Assembly (NCBI GenBank): GCA_034430835.1
Contig: DAOUDX010000256.1
Coordinates: 1-20,694 of the forward strand
From: JAFGED01 sp034430835
Lineage (GTDB): Bacteria > Chloroflexota > Anaerolineae > B4-G1
Length of the DNA: 20,694 nt
Reading direction: 5' to 3'
The notes below the pieces were generated by a model. It did not search any database, had not been told where the DNA came from, and saw nothing but the letters and a program-made list of their open reading frames with translations. Positions 1 to 7,183 of this stretch are shown in pieces. The number at the start of each line of letters is the position of its first letter. Position 1 is the first letter of the stretch. Position numbers and translations under genes: made by a program.

Positions 1-49
1 GCAAGGCTGTCAGCAGTCCGGTAATAAGATTCGCCGTATTCTCTGGCAT
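1..49 (-). CDS. N-terminal fragment of an unknown protein, cut by the window edge
   Basis: Reading the minus strand, an AGGAGG ribosome binding site (complement of 55-60) sits 5 nt before an ATG at 49-47. The frame stays open to the window edge and encodes MPENTANLITGLLTAL. A weak promoter lies further upstream: TTAACT (107-112) and TATGAT (85-90) on the minus strand, 16 bp apart. The strong ribosome binding site supports a real gene start. Sixteen residues are too few to identify a family, so no function is offered. Confidence 0.45.
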   Translation of the reverse strand, partial: MPENTANLITGLLTAL

Positions 50-114
50 CTGAGCCTCCTGAGTTTGTATTCCATCAGAAGGCTATCATAACCATTATGC
101 CCCCAAAGTTAACC

Positions 115-387
115 TTAACTTAATGACATTGACATGCGCTTCACTTCTCCGATGCCCCGCTCAAGTGCGCGCAGCGCGCCGCAGCCCACGGGCCGCTCGC
201 CGAGCCAGGCGACGATGAAAGCGCCACCCGGCACCTGCACATCGGCCGGGCTGAAAGCGCCGGAGCCATCGTCGCCGTAGCGCTCGCCCAACTCGGCGGA
301 TAGGTTCCTGACGAGGCGCAGAGCTGCATCACTATATGGATCCGCGACGGTCACGGAGAGATCGGGGGGATCGATTATCAGGCTCAT
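115..387 (-). CDS. Truncated GNAT-family N-acetyltransferase, probably non-functional
   Basis: This 90-residue frame starts at an ATG preceded by AAGGAG (minus strand, about 390-396). It reads like the first half of a small GNAT acetyltransferase: residues 57-85 hold the GAFIVAWLGERPVGCGALR and GIGEVKRM stretch typical of strands beta2 to beta4. Family members run to about 150-170 residues and continue after the EVKRM strand with the acetyl-CoA pyrophosphate loop (R/Q-x-x-G-x-G/A). Here the protein ends five residues later (SMSLS, stop). None of the three minus-strand frames below 115 resumes a GNAT-like sequence, so the cofactor site is missing rather than frameshifted. It lies 77 nt downstream of glnA on the same strand and could be read through from it. 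It is best regarded as a gene remnant; a short, active protein is unlikely. Confidence 0.6.
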   Translation of the reverse strand: MSLIIDPPDLSVTVADPYSDAALRLVRNLSAELGERYGDDGSGAFSPADVQVPGGAFIVAWLGERPVGCGALRALERGIGEVKRMSMSLS

Positions 388-404
388 CCGGCGCTCCTTA
401 CGAC

Positions 405-431
405 GAAGCCGAGGGTATTCACCTCGGCCTC
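405..431 (-). other. Hairpin between glnA and the GNAT remnant
   Basis: On the minus-strand transcript GAGGCCGAGG (431-422) can pair with CCTCGGCTTC (414-405) through ten base pairs including one G-U, with a 7-nt loop. No U-tract follows, so it is not a standard intrinsic terminator. It may protect the 3' end of the glnA mRNA or act as a weak processing site just ahead of the GNAT ribosome binding site. Confidence 0.4.
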
Positions 432-464
432 GTCCCTACAACAACCCTGCGACCACACGCAGGC

Positions 465-1874
465 CTAAGTGTCATAGTACAGCGTGAACTCGTACGGGTG
501 CGGGCGCATCCTGACCGGATCGACCTCGGCCTCGATCTTGTAGGCGAGGTAGGCCTCGATCAAATCCTCGGTGAACACGTCGCCTGCGAGCAGGAACTCA
601 TAGTCAGACTCAAGCGCAGCTATCACCACAGAGAGCGAGCCGGGCACCTGCTTGACCTTGGCGGCCTCCTCCGGCGGCAGGTCATACAGGTCCTTGTCCA
701 TCGGCTCACCGGGGTCGATCTGATTCTGCACGCCATCCAGACCGGCCATCAGGAGCGCCGCGAAGCACAGGTACGGATTGCAGGAAGGATCCGGTGGACG
801 GAACTCGACGCGCTTGGCCTTTGGACTCTTGGAATAGACCGGGATGCGGCAACACGCCGAGCGGTTGCGCTGTGAGTAGGCCAAGTTGACCGGCGCCTCG
901 AACCCGGGCACCAGGCGGCGGTAGGAGTTGGTCGTCGGCGCAACGATGGCCAGTAGCGCCGGCGCGTGCTTCAGCAGGCCGCCGATGTAGTACTTGGCGG
1001 TATCCGATATCTGCGCATATCCTGCTTCGTCGAAGAACACGTTGGTCTCGCCCTTCCACAGGCTTTGATGGACGTGCATACCGCTGCCGTTGTCCTGGAA
1101 CAGTGGCTTGGGCATGAAGGTCGCCGTCAGGCCGTTCCGTCGCGCCACGCTCTTGGCCAGGTACTTGTAGATCATAATGCTATCGGCCATTGTGACCAGC
1201 GGGGCATAGCGCAGGTCGATCTCCGTCTGACCGGCGGTCGCCACCTCGTGGTGGTGCACCTCGACGGGCACACCGGCCGCTTCGAGAGCCAACACGATCT
1301 TGCTGCGCACGTCCTGCTTGGTGTCGGTGGGCGGGACAGGGAAGTAGCCGCGCTTGGGCGGGATCTGCCCACCCTTGCCGCCCGCCTCACCACTGTTCCA
1401 CCATGCTTCTGCACTGTCCACCTCGTAGAAGGCCTTGTTGCTGGCCTCGCCGTAGATGACGCTATCGAACATGAAGAACTCGGCCTCCGGCCCCCAGTAG
1501 CTGATGTCGGCGACGCCGGTCTGCTTCAGGTAGGCCTCCGCCTTCTTTGCCACGTAGCGCGAGTCCCTGGTATACGGCTGTCGGGTTACGGGATCGTAGA
1601 TATCGCAGATAATGTTCATCGTCGGGATCTCAAAGATCGGATCCATGAACGCGCTGCTTGGATCTGGGATCAGGATCATGTCCGACTCGTGAATCTCCTG
1701 GAACGCGCGGATGGACGAGCCATCGAACCCGATGCCTTCCTCGAACAACTCCTCGGTCAGTTCCCGCGCGGGGATGCTAAAGTGATGCCACGTGCCCAGC
1801 AGATCGGTAAACCGCAGGTCCACCATCTGGACATCTTTACCCATCTTGATGACGTCTGCTACTGTTTTTGACAT
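465..1874 (-). CDS. glnA: Glutamine synthetase, type I (beta subtype)
   Basis: Catalyses ATP-dependent condensation of glutamate and ammonium to glutamine in the cytoplasm, as a dodecamer in this family. The chosen start (ATG 1874-1872) follows GGGAGGTGG and gives 469 residues, the usual length; an in-frame upstream start at 1907 lacks this site and would overlap the promoter. Recognisable elements are the beta-grasp segment with the Asp50-type loop (GFDGSSIRAF, 49-58), the metal and glutamate site EAEFF (130-134), HHHEVATAGQ (207-216), the NGSGMHVHQS stretch (262-271) and the adenylylation loop KDLYDLPPEE with Tyr397. That tyrosine is the target of GlnE in beta-type enzymes, and a GlnE gene lies divergently 231 bp away. 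Expression is probably controlled by the operator-containing promoter at 1919-1962. Family assignment is certain; adenylylation is inferred from the intact site. Confidence 0.97.
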   Translation of the reverse strand: MSKTVADVIKMGKDVQMVDLRFTDLLGTWHHFSIPARELTEELFEEGIGFDGSSIRAFQEIHESDMILIPDPSSAFMDPIFEIPTMNIICDIYDPVTRQPYTRDSRYVAKKAEAYLKQTGVADISYWGPEAEFFMFDSVIYGEASNKAFYEVDSAEAWWNSGEAGGKGGQIPPKRGYFPVPPTDTKQDVRSKIVLALEAAGVPVEVHHHEVATAGQTEIDLRYAPLVTMADSIMIYKYLAKSVARRNGLTATFMPKPLFQDNGSGMHVHQSLWKGETNVFFDEAGYAQISDTAKYYIGGLLKHAPALLAIVAPTTNSYRRLVPGFEAPVNLAYSQRNRSACCRIPVYSKSPKAKRVEFRPPDPSCNPYLCFAALLMAGLDGVQNQIDPGEPMDKDLYDLPPEEAAKVKQVPGSLSVVIAALESDYEFLLAGDVFTEDLIEAYLAYKIEAEVDPVRMRPHPYEFTLYYDT

Positions 1875-1918
1875 AATCCACCTCCCTGAGTGTTTGAGCG
1901 CTGCCAATTATCAACGCT

Positions 1919-1962
1919 ATTATAGACATCCCCTTACTCATCGTCTAGTACCCATATGGGTC
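1919..1962 (-). promoter_or_regulatory. glnA promoter with palindromic operator overlapping -35 (motif A copy 1)
   Basis: Minus-strand -10 TATAAT lies at 1924-1919. The hexamer TAGACG (1947-1942; 4 of 6 matches to TTGACA) lies exactly 17 bp upstream. Directly abutting it is the perfect 12-bp palindrome ACCCATATGGGT (1950-1961). The combined word ATGACCCATATGGGTACTAG recurs almost unchanged at the pucR and amtB2 promoters. With the start placed 7 nt after the -10, the dyad is centred near -43, a typical class II activator position. Confidence 0.75.
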
Positions 1963-1979
1963 ATTTCTGTGCAGGCGTG

Positions 1980-2008
1980 TTGACAAGGTTCAGTGCCACT
2001 TCTATAAT
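1980..2008 (+). promoter_or_regulatory. Consensus sigma70 promoter for glnE
   Basis: TTGACA (1980-1985) and TATAAT (2003-2008) are perfect consensus hexamers separated by 17 bp. Transcription would start near 2015, leaving a leader of about 90 nt before the glnE ATG. It diverges from the glnA promoter and, unlike it, carries no CCC-N4-GGG operator. This suggests strong, largely constitutive initiation with any control exerted in the leader. Confidence 0.8.
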
Positions 2009-2023
2009 GGCCTTCACACCATT

Positions 2024-2078
2024 AAACGTGAAGCGTGGATCGCGATCCATTGCACCACACGCATTGCGTTTCACGTTT
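2024..2078 (+). other. Long hairpin in the glnE 5' leader
   Basis: AAACGTGAA (2024-2032) pairs with TTCACGTTT (2070-2078). Inside it lies the perfect 14-bp palindrome TGGATCGCGATCCA (2036-2049), and GCGTGG can partly pair with CCACACGC. The glnE ATG lies 27 nt after the hairpin and has only a weak Shine-Dalgarno, so structure could affect translation. The related words GCGTTTCACGTTTTGCG and GCGATTCACG at 2066-2089 look like a dispersed repeat. Confidence 0.5.
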
Positions 2079-2105
2079 TGCGATTCACGAGCCCTGTGAG
2101 CGTAG

Positions 2106-5100
2106 ATGGCGACAGCTACTCAGTGTCAAAGCCTGCTGTGCGAACGATTGAGCGCTTCCGAGGTGGAAGCGCTGCTTTCCCCTCTCGGTTTCGCTGACTG
2201 GTGCGCGGCCAACCGCTGCCTGCTGCGCCTGGCCGACGACACCCGGACGAGGCAGACGTTGACCGATCTCCTCCCCCATTTCCTGGCGACGCTATCCGGC
2301 GCGGCGGACCCCGATCGCGTGCTGGTCGATCTGGAGCGTTTCGCCCACGGCGCCACCGATCGACTGGCGACGTTCGAATACCTGGCGAGCAACCCGCGCG
2401 CCGTCGAGATTCTCGTCACGCTGTTCGCTGGCAGCCAGTTCCTCACCGAGATCCTGCTCCGCAATCCCGAGTACTTTGAGCGGCTGATGGCGCTCCGGGG
2501 ACTCGCGCAGCACAAGAGCGTGGAGGAGTTTTACGCAGAGACACGGGTGATTCGTAGTGAGGCAGTCGGTCAACCAGCTCTGCAGCTTGACGCCCTGCGG
2601 CGCTTCCAGCGGTGGGAGCTGTTGCGCATCGGCGCGTGCGATCTGCTGGGCCTGTTCGACCTGCAAGCAGTGACGGCGCAGCTTTCGAACTTAGCCGATA
2701 GTCTCGTGCGCGCGTGCCTCGTCATCGCCTCCGAACAGTCGCGAGCGCCGACAGTTGGCTTCGCGGTGATTGGAATGGGCAAGCTGGGCGGGCAGGAACT
2801 CAACTATAGCTCCGACATCGACCTGCTGTTCGTCGCCGCGTCGAATGCGGACGATTACCAGCACTTGGGCGAGCGGCTGATCGAGGGACTGACGCGCATC
2901 ACGGCAGAGGGATTCCTCTACCGGGTGGACATGCGGCTGCGCCCGTGGGGCCGCGTCGGCCCGCTAGTCACGTCGTTTGACGGCCATCTTGCCTATCTGG
3001 AGGAGCACGCACGCCAGTGGGAGAAGCAGGCACTTCTCAAAGCGCGCACCATCGCAGGCGATGGAGATGTGGGCGAGGCATTCCTGCGGCAGATAGAGCC
3101 GCTGGTGTATGGTTCCGGCGCAAGCGCAGCGCGCACCAGTGCTCACGCGATGAAGCAGCGTACCGAGGCCTATCTGCGCGAGCAGGGCCGCGACTGGGGC
3201 GAGGTTAAACTGGGCGAGGGCTCCATCCGCGATATCGAGTTTGTCGTCCAATATCTGCAACTGGCGCATGGCGTGGCAACGCCCGAGATCCGCAGTCGCA
3301 ATACGCTTGATGCGCTGCAACGGCTGGCGGCAAACGGGTTCCTTTCGGCGGCAGACTGCCGCGCGCTCACCGATGGGTATGTCTTTCTGCGCACTATCGA
3401 GCATCACTTGCAGATGATGCACTATCGCCAGGCGCACGCGCTACCGGATGACGCCGAGGCGTTGAGCCACCTAGCGCGGCGGCTGGGGTTCCGGGGCAAA
3501 GCAGCGGGCGATCGGTTCATCACTCGCTACGAGGAACACCGCACGGCCGTCCGTGCGATCTACCTGCGCTATCTAGGGGGTAGCGAAATGAAGACGTCTA
3601 GCCAAAGAGATCAGAGCCTGCCGGAGGCAACCGGTTCCTCGGAGTTGATCGAGCGCATGGATGCCTCTTATACAGACATTTTTGCTGAAGGAGATATCGA
3701 GCGTCATGCCGAGCTGGCAGCGCGCCTCAATGTAGATCGGCTGGTTGAGGTGGACGCCGTTCCTGTCGATGGCGGCGACTGGCATGTCACCATCGTGGCC
3801 TACGACTATCCCGGCGAGTTGTCGTTGATCTGTGGCCTGATGTTTGCCTATGGGTTGAGCATCGTCAGCGGAGACGTCTTCACCTACGAGCCTTCTTCCC
3901 CCCCCGATAAGGGGAGACAGGGGGGGGAAAGCCGCAAGATCGTGGACGTCTTCACCGTGCGTCCGACGTATGGGGAGATCGCGCGAGATGTGTGGGATCG
4001 CTATGCCGATGATCTTGGCGATCTGCTGAAGCTGACGCAGGCTGGAGAGCAGCGTGAAGCCCAGGGCGAGCTGGTCAGGCGCGTGGCGACCATCCTGCAT
4101 GAAATCGTCGGCGATGCGTCAGCGCTCTATCCTGTCGAGATCGCGATTGACAATGAGGCGTCGGAACAGTACACCGTGCTACACATTGATGCCCACGACA
4201 CCATCGGCTTTCTCTACGAACTCACCAACGCCCTCGCGCTCAACCGAGTCTACATCGCGCGCGTCGTGGTCCGATCGGCCGGCGATCGCGCGCATGATAC
4301 GCTCTACGTAACCGATGCCAAGGGGAAAAAGATCACCGCGCCCGAAAAACAGCGCGAGTTGCGCGCCGCCACCGTGCTGATCAAGCACTTTACTCACCTG
4401 CTGCCCCACTCGCCAGATCCAGAGTCGGCCCTATTGAGCTTCCGCGGGTTTGTCAGCCAGCTTTTTCAGCATCCCAACTGGCCCGACGAACTTGCCTCCC
4501 TTGATCGGCCTGAGGTCCTCAACGCACTGGCGCGGCTGCTGGGCGTGAGCGAATTCCTGTGGGACGATTTCCTGCGCATGCAGTATGCCAACCTGTTCCC
4601 CGTCGTGCGCGACGTGGATGCCCTGGAGACCGCCAAGTCGCGCGAGCAGTTGCAAGCGGAATTGGAGGATGTCCTGGAGACTTCCGAAGTCTCGGAGACT
4701 TCGGAAGTCTGGCGGCAGGCCTTGAACGATTTCAAGGACCGCGAGATGCTTCGCATTGATATGCGTCACATCACGAGACACACAAAAGAGTTCTGGGACT
4801 TTTCGGAGGAGTTGACCGACCTAGCGGAGGTTGTCGCCAACTCGGCCTATCACCTGTGCCACGAGGATCTGCGCACGGTGTACGGCTCGCCGTTGTTGGA
4901 GAGCGGCGAGTTGAGCGATATGGCCGTCTGCGCGTTGGGCAAGTGCGGCGGGCGGGAACTGGGCTTTGCTTCGGATATAGAGCTGATGTTCATCTACGCC
5001 GGGAACGGCCAATCCACCGGGCCTCAGGTGATTGCCACCTCCGAGTTCTACGAGAAACTGGTGCAAATCTTCGTCAGCGCCATCTACGCCAAACGGGAGG

Positions 5101-5765
5101 GCATCTTTGAGATCGACCTGCGACTGCGGCCCTACGGCAAGGCGGGGAGTATGGCCGTCTCGATGGAAGCCTTCCGTCGCTACTTTGCCCTCGACGGCCC
5201 GGCCTGGCCCTACGAGCGGCAGGCGCTGGTGAAATTGCGCCCCATCGCCGGCAACCCGGAACTGGGTCAGGAGATCGCCGCACTGCGCGACGCATACGTC
5301 TACACGGGGGAACCCTTCGACGCCACCGCCATGCGCGCCATGCGCGAGCGGCAGGTGCGCCACTTGGTCGCCGGCGGCACCTTCAACGCCAAGTTCAGCC
5401 CTGGCGGCTTGGTCGATGTCGAGTACCTGGTGCAGGGCTTGCAGATCACCCACGGTCACGATAACCCCGCCCTGCGCCTGACCAACATCCGCGAGGCGAT
5501 GGCGGCGCTGGCCCAGGCCGGCGTCCTCTCAGACACCGACTACGCGCGGCTGCGCAAGGCGCACACCTTCCTACGCTGGTTGATCGATGGGCTACGCATG
5601 GTGCACGGCAACGCCAGGGACCTCACGGTGCCGCCCTACGACAGCGAGGCCTTTGCCTTCCTGGCCCGCCGCCTGCGCTACGGCAACGACACACACCGCC
5701 TGCGCGAGGAACTGACGCGCTACACCAGCGACGTGCAGGAACTCAGCGCGCGGCTACTGGCGTGA
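2106..5765 (+). CDS. glnE: Glutamine synthetase adenylyltransferase/adenylyl-removing enzyme with two inserted ACT domains
   Basis: At 1219 residues this is far longer than the usual GlnE of about 950. The first nucleotidyltransferase/removase half carries GMGKLGGQELNYSSDIDL at about 223-240; the second, adenylyltransferase half carries ALGKCGGRELGFASDIEL at about 943-960. Between them, residues about 558-620 and 689-745 look like tandem ACT domains: VTIVAYDYPGELSLICGLM and VLHIDAHDTIGFLYELTNA, resembling the glutamine-sensing ACT pair at the C-terminus of GlnD. The enzyme should add AMP to, or remove it from, Tyr397 of the divergent glnA product. The inserted ACT pair suggests direct amino-acid sensing. 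Two GC-rich palindromes were absorbed in frame: residues 598-608 split ACT1, and ETSEVSETSEV lies at 858-868. The start is the first ATG in the frame; the ribosome binding site is weak. A nonfunctional fusion is unlikely because both catalytic motifs are intact. Confidence 0.93.
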   Translation: MATATQCQSLLCERLSASEVEALLSPLGFADWCAANRCLLRLADDTRTRQTLTDLLPHFLATLSGAADPDRVLVDLERFAHGATDRLATFEYLASNPRAVEILVTLFAGSQFLTEILLRNPEYFERLMALRGLAQHKSVEEFYAETRVIRSEAVGQPALQLDALRRFQRWELLRIGACDLLGLFDLQAVTAQLSNLADSLVRACLVIASEQSRAPTVGFAVIGMGKLGGQELNYSSDIDLLFVAASNADDYQHLGERLIEGLTRITAEGFLYRVDMRLRPWGRVGPLVTSFDGHLAYLEEHARQWEKQALLKARTIAGDGDVGEAFLRQIEPLVYGSGASAARTSAHAMKQRTEAYLREQGRDWGEVKLGEGSIRDIEFVVQYLQLAHGVATPEIRSRNTLDALQRLAANGFLSAADCRALTDGYVFLRTIEHHLQMMHYRQAHALPDDAEALSHLARRLGFRGKAAGDRFITRYEEHRTAVRAIYLRYLGGSEMKTSSQRDQSLPEATGSSELIERMDASYTDIFAEGDIERHAELAARLNVDRLVEVDAVPVDGGDWHVTIVAYDYPGELSLICGLMFAYGLSIVSGDVFTYEPSSPPDKGRQGGESRKIVDVFTVRPTYGEIARDVWDRYADDLGDLLKLTQAGEQREAQGELVRRVATILHEIVGDASALYPVEIAIDNEASEQYTVLHIDAHDTIGFLYELTNALALNRVYIARVVVRSAGDRAHDTLYVTDAKGKKITAPEKQRELRAATVLIKHFTHLLPHSPDPESALLSFRGFVSQLFQHPNWPDELASLDRPEVLNALARLLGVSEFLWDDFLRMQYANLFPVVRDVDALETAKSREQLQAELEDVLETSEVSETSEVWRQALNDFKDREMLRIDMRHITRHTKEFWDFSEELTDLAEVVANSAYHLCHEDLRTVYGSPLLESGELSDMAVCALGKCGGRELGFASDIELMFIYAGNGQSTGPQVIATSEFYEKLVQIFVSAIYAKREGIFEIDLRLRPYGKAGSMAVSMEAFRRYFALDGPAWPYERQALVKLRPIAGNPELGQEIAALRDAYVYTGEPFDATAMRAMRERQVRHLVAGGTFNAKFSPGGLVDVEYLVQGLQITHGHDNPALRLTNIREAMAALAQAGVLSDTDYARLRKAHTFLRWLIDGLRMVHGNARDLTVPPYDSEAFAFLARRLRYGNDTHRLREELTRYTSDVQELSARLLA
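3896..3929 (+). repeat. C8/G8 palindromic element inserted in frame in glnE
   Basis: TTCCCCCCCC (3896-3905) and GGGGGGGGAA (3920-3929) form a perfect 10-bp inverted repeat around a 14-nt loop. It encodes low-complexity residues (SSPPDKGRQGG) that interrupt the first ACT domain between two predicted strands. Composition and symmetry differ from the surrounding codons, so it looks like a small mobile palindrome tolerated in a surface loop. Confidence 0.6.
4678..4710 (+). repeat. Perfect 33-bp palindrome in glnE
   Basis: Positions 4678-4693 are the exact reverse complement of 4695-4710, with a single central G at 4694. The half-site is AGACTTCCGAAGTCTC. It encodes the tandem peptide ETSEVSETSEV in the linker of GlnE. 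A close relative (AGACCTCCGAGGTT and its complement) forms the intergenic hairpin at 14716-14766, so both appear to belong to one dispersed repeat family. Confidence 0.7.
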
Positions 5766-5813
5766 CCTTCTAGACCCTTGAGGTCTGAGATCCCACAGGG
5801 CTTTTCTCTCGAA

Positions 5814-5858
5814 TGCCCCATATGGGTACTAGACGGCGCGCAACCCTTCTTGTACAAT
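5814..5858 (+). promoter_or_regulatory. pucR promoter with motif A (copy 2)
   Basis: The word GCCCCATATGGGTACTAGAC (5815-5834) reproduces the glnA operator. TAGACG (5830-5835) occupies the -35 position and TACAAT (5853-5858) lies 17 bp downstream. The dyad centre is again about 43 bp before the expected start near 5865. The promoter lies 50-90 bp past the glnE stop, and a small inverted repeat AGACC/GGTCT at 5772-5786 may mark the end of the glnE transcript. Confidence 0.7.
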
Positions 5859-6067
5859 CAGGTCAACTGGCCATCCCGCTGATTTAGCGGAGCGGACAGC
5901 ATATTTCGGTTGGATATGGTTGAATGACGACGGTTAAATCTTATCACCTCTCCTGCGACCAGTCCGCTGCTTGATGCAGCGCGAGAGCAGGAAGTCTTTT
6001 CCCCTCGGACTGAGACAGAACCGGCTCTTCCAAGAGCTGCGCTTCAGCCTGAGGGGTTTTGCATTTT
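5859..6067 (+). promoter_or_regulatory. Structured pucR leader with terminator and alternative pairings (attenuator candidate)
   Basis: The leader contains several local hairpins: CCGCT/AGCGG (5876-5890) and CGCTGC/GCAGCG (5965-5981). The last one is terminator-like: 6001-6014 pairs with 6042-6056, encloses GCTCTT/AAGAGC (6024-6037) and is followed by TTTTGCATTTT (6057-6067). CAGTCCG (5960-5966) is complementary to CGGACTG (6006-6012) inside the left terminator arm. AGCGGAC (5891-5897) is complementary to GTCCGCT (5962-5968). These mutually exclusive pairings are the pattern of an antiterminator switch. I do not recognise a known riboswitch or T-box class. With the promoter this accounts for the gene-free interval 5766-6082. 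Confidence 0.55.
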
Positions 6068-6082
6068 GGGGAGTTCGTCAAC

Positions 6083-7183
6083 ATGGGATTGCCTACCGTA
6101 CGCGAGGTTTGGCGTCTAGCCCTACCCGCAGAGACAGAGCTACTCAGCGAAAACAACAACCTGACCAGAGCCGTATCGTGGGCGCGTCAGGTGTCGCCCG
6201 ATTCATCCGATCTCACTGCCCTGGAAGATGGCGAAATGGTGCTGATCTCGGCAAACCCCATCGATTTACCGAATGAGCAATTGACACTGGCCCAGGTCGT
6301 AGAAACCCTCATCAGAACAAACGCCGCAGCTATGGTCTCTGCAGGCGAGGTCCCACAAGAAGTCAAAACCACTGCTGCAGCACACGGGCTCTGCACCTTT
6401 TCACTTCCCGCTGGCACTGACTTGCGAAGCATCGAGAAAGACGTCATCCGCTTCATCGTCGAGCGAGAAGCCCAGCTGGACAGGCGTGGACGGCAAATAT
6501 ACCGACAACTGGCGCAACTCTCCCTCGAGGATCGCGGACTCCCCACAATTGCGAGAGGCCTTCGCCAGATCACGGAAAATTCAGTGGTCATTCAAGATGA
6601 CAAGATGGCTATCCAGGCCCTGTCGTTGACGGACGACTTTCCATTCTTGCCAGGGGCGCTTGAAGAGATGCTCTCTAACGCTGCAAATCCCCTGCGACAA
6701 TGGCTGTCGAGCCAGCACTTGGATAGCAAAGCCCCTCCCTGCACCACCCTCGACTTGGACGACACCTGGGGACGCTGTGTGGCCACCGTCGTCATCGAAG
6801 GTGAGCTGGGAGGCTACCTATCCATCATGGGATCGACAGATAACCTGGATGACCTGGACAGGCTTGCCGCAGAACGGGGAGCGCTGGTCTGCGCCGTCGA
6901 GTTGGCAAAACAGCGAGCCGTGGAAGCAGCAAAACAGCGGCTCAAAGGGGACTTTCTCGACATGATATTGACGGCAGGCGCGACCGAGGAGCCTGCGTTG
7001 ACCCGCCGTGCCAGAGAGATGGGATACGAACTGAACCGACAGCACGTCGTCGCGCTCATTAGCCTGACTGGAGAAACGTCCCGATCCTGGGCACAGATAA
7101 CCGGTGAACTTCACCAGCCTGGCAAACGCCGGCATCCAGGCCTTTCTCTGCCCCCACGAGAAAAATTTGGCCGTTCTATGTAG
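6083..7183 (+). CDS. PucR-family transcriptional regulator, N-terminal part (frameshifted)
   Basis: The frame starts at ATG 6083 behind GGGGAG (9-nt spacing) and encodes 366 residues. Residues 1-125 match the PucR N-terminal domain pattern: an opening MGLPTVREVWRL, then a GEMVLIS-type strand and a helix-rich segment ending in LCTFSLPAGTDL. The middle region about 240-340, with AAKQRLKGDFLDMIL and the RAREMGYELNRQHVVALI segment, resembles the CdaR/GGDEF-like domain of this family. The reading then derails after about residue 340 into GKRRHPGLSLPPREKF and stops. The missing continuation is in the +1 frame from about 7101. PucR-type regulators usually respond to nitrogen-rich small molecules and need their C-terminal helix-turn-helix to bind DNA, so this fragment alone should not bind. 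The gene has its own operator-bearing promoter and leader. Confidence 0.75.
   Translation: MGLPTVREVWRLALPAETELLSENNNLTRAVSWARQVSPDSSDLTALEDGEMVLISANPIDLPNEQLTLAQVVETLIRTNAAAMVSAGEVPQEVKTTAAAHGLCTFSLPAGTDLRSIEKDVIRFIVEREAQLDRRGRQIYRQLAQLSLEDRGLPTIARGLRQITENSVVIQDDKMAIQALSLTDDFPFLPGALEEMLSNAANPLRQWLSSQHLDSKAPPCTTLDLDDTWGRCVATVVIEGELGGYLSIMGSTDNLDDLDRLAAERGALVCAVELAKQRAVEAAKQRLKGDFLDMILTAGATEEPALTRRAREMGYELNRQHVVALISLTGETSRSWAQITGELHQPGKRRHPGLSLPPREKFGRSM

Noticed and set aside
966..1871. 301-codon plus-strand frame opposite glnA
   Set aside because: It is exactly antisense to a certain glnA gene, has no ribosome binding site and no recognisable domain; a by-product of GC-rich codon bias.
5971..6276. 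101-codon plus-strand frame in the pucR leader
   Set aside because: It crosses the terminator and overlaps the PucR start in another frame, has no clear ribosome binding site and a low-complexity basic translation.
6412..6430. Possible sigma54 site (TGGCAC and TTGC) in pucR
   Set aside because: The spacer is one base short of the -24/-12 requirement and it lies inside a coding region with no gene start downstream.
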